A program made the translations under genes and the position numbers. Shown piece by piece: positions 62,114-64,000 of a stretch of DNA of 64,000 bases. Numbering within the stretch: position 1 is the first letter of the stretch; every line of letters starts with the position of its first letter. The stretch covers positions 23,844 through 87,843 of the forward strand of contig NZ_MACI01000043.1 of NCBI RefSeq assembly GCF_001884105.1. Direction: 5' to 3'. The notes beneath the pieces were generated by a model. That model was not told the origin of the DNA and ran no database searches. It worked only from the letters and a program-made list of their open reading frames with translations. The stretch is from Bacillus luti. GTDB lineage: Bacteria > Bacillota > Bacilli > Bacillales > Bacillaceae_G.

Positions 62114-62293
62114 TCAACCTTTCAGTTGGCGTGCTTTTCCGGCGCAAAAAGCACTGCATAGTAAAAATAGCGTTGCGAATATAATGCTCACTAATGTAGC
62201 GGATGGGATTGCCCCTTTTAGAGAAAAACCGACGGTGATGGAAGCGATAAATAAGAGGATGAATGTTGTTGTTAATTTTTTATATAGTTCCAT
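62114..62293 (-). CDS. Small two-helix membrane protein
   Basis: A 59-aa protein with two helices (TTFILLFIASITVGFSL and ATLVSIIFATLFLLCSAFC) and a basic end GKARQLKG. TTGGAGGT precedes ATG 62293. First gene of a two-gene minus-strand operon with the zinc-ribbon protein. Function unknown. Confidence 0.7.
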   Translation of the reverse strand: MELYKKLTTTFILLFIASITVGFSLKGAIPSATLVSIIFATLFLLCSAFCAGKARQLKG

Positions 62294-62390
62294 ACTATGT
62301 AGACCTCCAATTTATTTTTTAGTACAAGTTTTAAAATTGAATTCTATTATGTAGAAAATATAAAGAGTAGCTAAAGATGTGTAGTCTAGG

Positions 62391-62434
62391 AGTATAAGAA
62401 AGTGCACTTTCCTTTTTGTGGGTTAGTATACTTA
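62391..62434. promoter_or_regulatory. Two palindromes in the moaB/small-operon divergent region
   Basis: GAAAGTGCACTTTC (62398-62411, perfect 14-bp palindrome) and AGTATACT (62425-62432), 13 bases apart; AGTATA also lies just left of the first. The layout looks like a repressor operator (HxlR/DUF24 sites in Bacilli have similar words), but no regulator gene is nearby. Confidence 0.4.
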
Positions 62435-62529
62435 TATTGTATCATGGCGCATTATTGGCTTCATACATAATTGTGTAAAGATATGTATGATAAAATGAAG
62501 AAAAGTCTTTAAGAAAGGAAAGATGAAAA

Positions 62530-63039
62530 ATGAGTGTAAACGAGCATAAAAAACAAGCACCAAAAGAAGTGCGCTGCAAGATCATAACGATTTCCGATAC
62601 ACGTACAGAAGAGACAGATAAGAGCGGACAACTATTACATGAATTGTTAAAAGAAGCAGGACATACAGTGACTTCTTATGAAATTGTAAAAGATGATAAA
62701 GAAAGCATTCAGCAAGCAGTGTTAGCTGGCTATCATAAGGAAGATGTAGATGTTGTATTAACGAATGGCGGTACTGGTATTACGAAGCGTGATGTCACAA
62801 TTGAAGCGGTATCAGTTCTATTAGATAAAGAAATTGTCGGATTTGGTGAGTTGTTCCGCATGATTAGTTATTTAGAAGATATCGGAAGCAGCGCAATGTT
62901 AAGTAGAGCAATTGGCGGTACAATTGGGCGTAAAGTAGTCTTTTCAATGCCGGGATCTAGCGGAGCCGTTCGCCTTGCGATGAATAAATTAATTTTACCG
63001 GAATTAGGTCATATTACATTTGAGCTGCATCGCCAATGA
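62530..63039 (+). CDS. moaB: Molybdenum cofactor biosynthesis protein MoaB
   Basis: A 169-aa MoaB/Mog-fold enzyme that adenylates molybdopterin. Motifs: [17 protein letters not shown] start, [15 protein letters not shown] and [22 protein letters not shown] precedes the ATG. It overlaps mobA by ATGA. A minimal two-gene Mo-cofactor unit, the rest of the pathway being elsewhere. Confidence 0.94.
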   Translation: MSVNEHKKQAPKEVRCKIITISDTRTEETDKSGQLLHELLKEAGHTVTSYEIVKDDKESIQQAVLAGYHKEDVDVVLTNGGTGITKRDVTIEAVSVLLDKEIVGFGELFRMISYLEDIGSSAMLSRAIGGTIGRKVVFSMPGSSGAVRLAMNKLILPELGHITFELHRQ

Positions 63040-63638
63040 GTAAGTGGGCTGGAATTGTATTAGCCGGCGGTATGTCGAGTAGATTCGGTGAGCCGAAAGC
63101 ACTAGCAATTTGGAAGGGGACTACTTTCGTTGAGCATATTGCGAAAGTGATGACAAGTACTTTGCAAGAAGTTGTAGTCATTAGTCACTCCGATATAAAA
63201 GAGCGAGTAGAGCAACTTATACAAGTTCCTGTTATAGAAGATATTCCGCATTATAAAGGGAATGGACCACTTGCTGGAATTGTATCAGGAATGGAATATA
63301 TAGAAGCAGATTGGTACGCGATTATGCCTTGCGATGCGCCAAATGTTTCACAAGAATGGTTTCCCATTTTACTAGAGCAAACGAGTGATGAGTATGATGC
63401 GGTTGTACCTATTATTAATGGAAGAAAACAGCCGTTACTTGCAGCGTATCATAACCGTGTGAAAGAGAAGATTTACACTTTACTTCAGGAAGAGAAAAGA
63501 AGTATGGGCCAGCTTTTATCACAATGCAATGTGAAATATATTGCTGGTGAAGATGTACAAGCGAATGCAGATTGGTTTATAAATGTGAATACGAAAGAAG
63601 AATATGCGCAGGTTCAAAAAAACCTTTCAAATGAATGA
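63036..63638 (+). CDS. mobA: Molybdenum cofactor guanylyltransferase MobA
   Basis: A 200-aa nucleotidyltransferase that adds GMP to Mo-molybdopterin. The N-terminal [15 protein letters not shown] (GTP loop), [13 protein letters not shown] and MPCDAPNVS (metal-binding Asp) motifs are diagnostic; VNTKEEY closes the protein. ATG overlaps the moaB stop. The gene's last codons form the left arm of its terminator. Confidence 0.93.
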   Translation: MSKWAGIVLAGGMSSRFGEPKALAIWKGTTFVEHIAKVMTSTLQEVVVISHSDIKERVEQLIQVPVIEDIPHYKGNGPLAGIVSGMEYIEADWYAIMPCDAPNVSQEWFPILLEQTSDEYDAVVPIINGRKQPLLAAYHNRVKEKIYTLLQEEKRSMGQLLSQCNVKYIAGEDVQANADWFINVNTKEEYAQVQKNLSNE

Positions 63639-63649
63639 AAGGTTTTTTG
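63616..63649 (+). terminator. mobA terminator
   Basis: AAAAAACCTTTCA pairs with TGAAAGGTTTTTT around AATGAA; it includes the stop codon. Confidence 0.85.
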
Positions 63650-63806
63650 ATATACAGAAATTGGGGAACAATTACTGTATAAAGGTATGTGAGTAAGTTG
63701 ATTTTAAGGGGAATTTCTTAAAATCATCATACAATAAAAATACTGTACAACCATATTTTAATTTTTATGGGTTTTTATTACAAGTCTGTTTAGTTATGTA
63801 TCTTTT

Positions 63807-63917
63807 TGATATAATGAATATAGAAATAAATAGATGTTTCACCTTGTGTATCATTTAGCAAACGAAATTTTATAATTGTGTAAAAAACTCCCTTCGTCTT
63901 TTGAAGGGAGTTTTTTG
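63807..63917 (+). ncRNA. Candidate ~95-nt small RNA
   Basis: Extended -10 TGATATAAT (63807-63815) and, about 65 bases on, a strong terminator AAAAAACTCCCTTC / GAAGGGAGTTTTTT (63882-63917). Only a 14-codon frame without a ribosome site lies between. The mobA terminator isolates it upstream and bcr1 starts 13 bases after. A candidate RNA by structure only. Confidence 0.4.
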
Positions 63918-63929
63918 TTTTGAAATTGA

Positions 63930-64000
63930 TTTATCCCGCTTTAATGGGCAGTAAGACCCCCACCTCAAAATTCAGCGAAAGCAAAGAAGTTAGGTGGGGG
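63930..64000. mobile_element. bcr1 repeat, copy 3, cut by window edge
   Basis: Begins TTTATCCCGCTTTAATGGGC and matches copies 1 and 2 through the first hairpin (ACCTCAAAATTCAGC to AGGTGGGGG) to the window end. Confidence 0.9.

Overview
The window is a stretch of chromosome from the Bacillus cereus group (B. cereus, B. anthracis or B. thuringiensis). The evidence is low GC, AGGAGG-type ribosome binding sites, two full copies and one cut copy of the bcr1 repeat, a class D sortase beside an LPNTA-motif substrate (the srtC/basI pair of B. anthracis), SLH-domain surface proteins, a pair of adjacent sporulation-type sensor kinases, a collagen-like spore protein, and LuxS/YtiB/YidD/YtkD/YtlACD synteny with Bacillus. 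I see no prophage, transposase, rRNA, tRNA or CRISPR array.

Layout: 1-6.3 kb holds an ABC-2 exporter (cut at its start), an AraC/effector-binding regulator and a BceAB-type peptide-resistance transporter. 6.3-12.5 kb holds YolD-like and AraC regulators, the first bcr1, a lipid kinase, a second-type HPRT and small proteins. 12.6-19.4 kb is a cell-surface block: SLH/coiled-coil/C39-like protein, BasI-like sortase substrate, sortase SrtC and its two-component system. 19.3-22.8 kb carries thiT under a TPP riboswitch and feoAB plus a Cys-rich partner under a Fur box. 22.8-26.3 kb has a lipoprotein and a PspA-DUF350-DUF4178-DUF4247 operon. 26.4-34.8 kb has YitT and YdcF membrane proteins, an SLH/Excalibur protein, a GerPA/PF-like protein, cydAB, carbonic anhydrase, yidD and luxS. 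35-46.4 kb has small membrane proteins (three DUF3953-like), YtkD, a DUF3267 protein, HAD phosphatase, a putative metallo-lipoprotein, the ytlACD-type ABC importer, an LtaS-like sulfatase and TraX-like protein. 46.5-64 kb has the second bcr1, two orphan peptide-type permeases, an alpha/beta hydrolase, catalase KatE, two sensor kinases, the collagen-like protein, an EamA transporter, pckA, SAM-riboswitch-controlled metK, moaB-mobA and a truncated third bcr1.

The most interesting signals are regulatory or degenerate. (1) Three promoters (BceAB-like transporter, 110-aa protein, lipoprotein) share one composite architecture: TTACA-N4-TGTNA-N6-TGTAAG, 5 bp, TCGATAGT, 19 bp, then a -10 box, with identical spacing each time. 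This points to one unseen OmpR/BceR-like response regulator. (2) The second of the two adjacent sensor kinases has lost its phospho-acceptor histidine (HEIKNP in its neighbour, YKIRRP here) but keeps its ATP-binding motifs. (3) A long hairpin of unknown nature sits downstream of pckA, and several promoter/terminator pairs without a normal gene lie in 28.9-29.4 kb and 63.8-63.9 kb.
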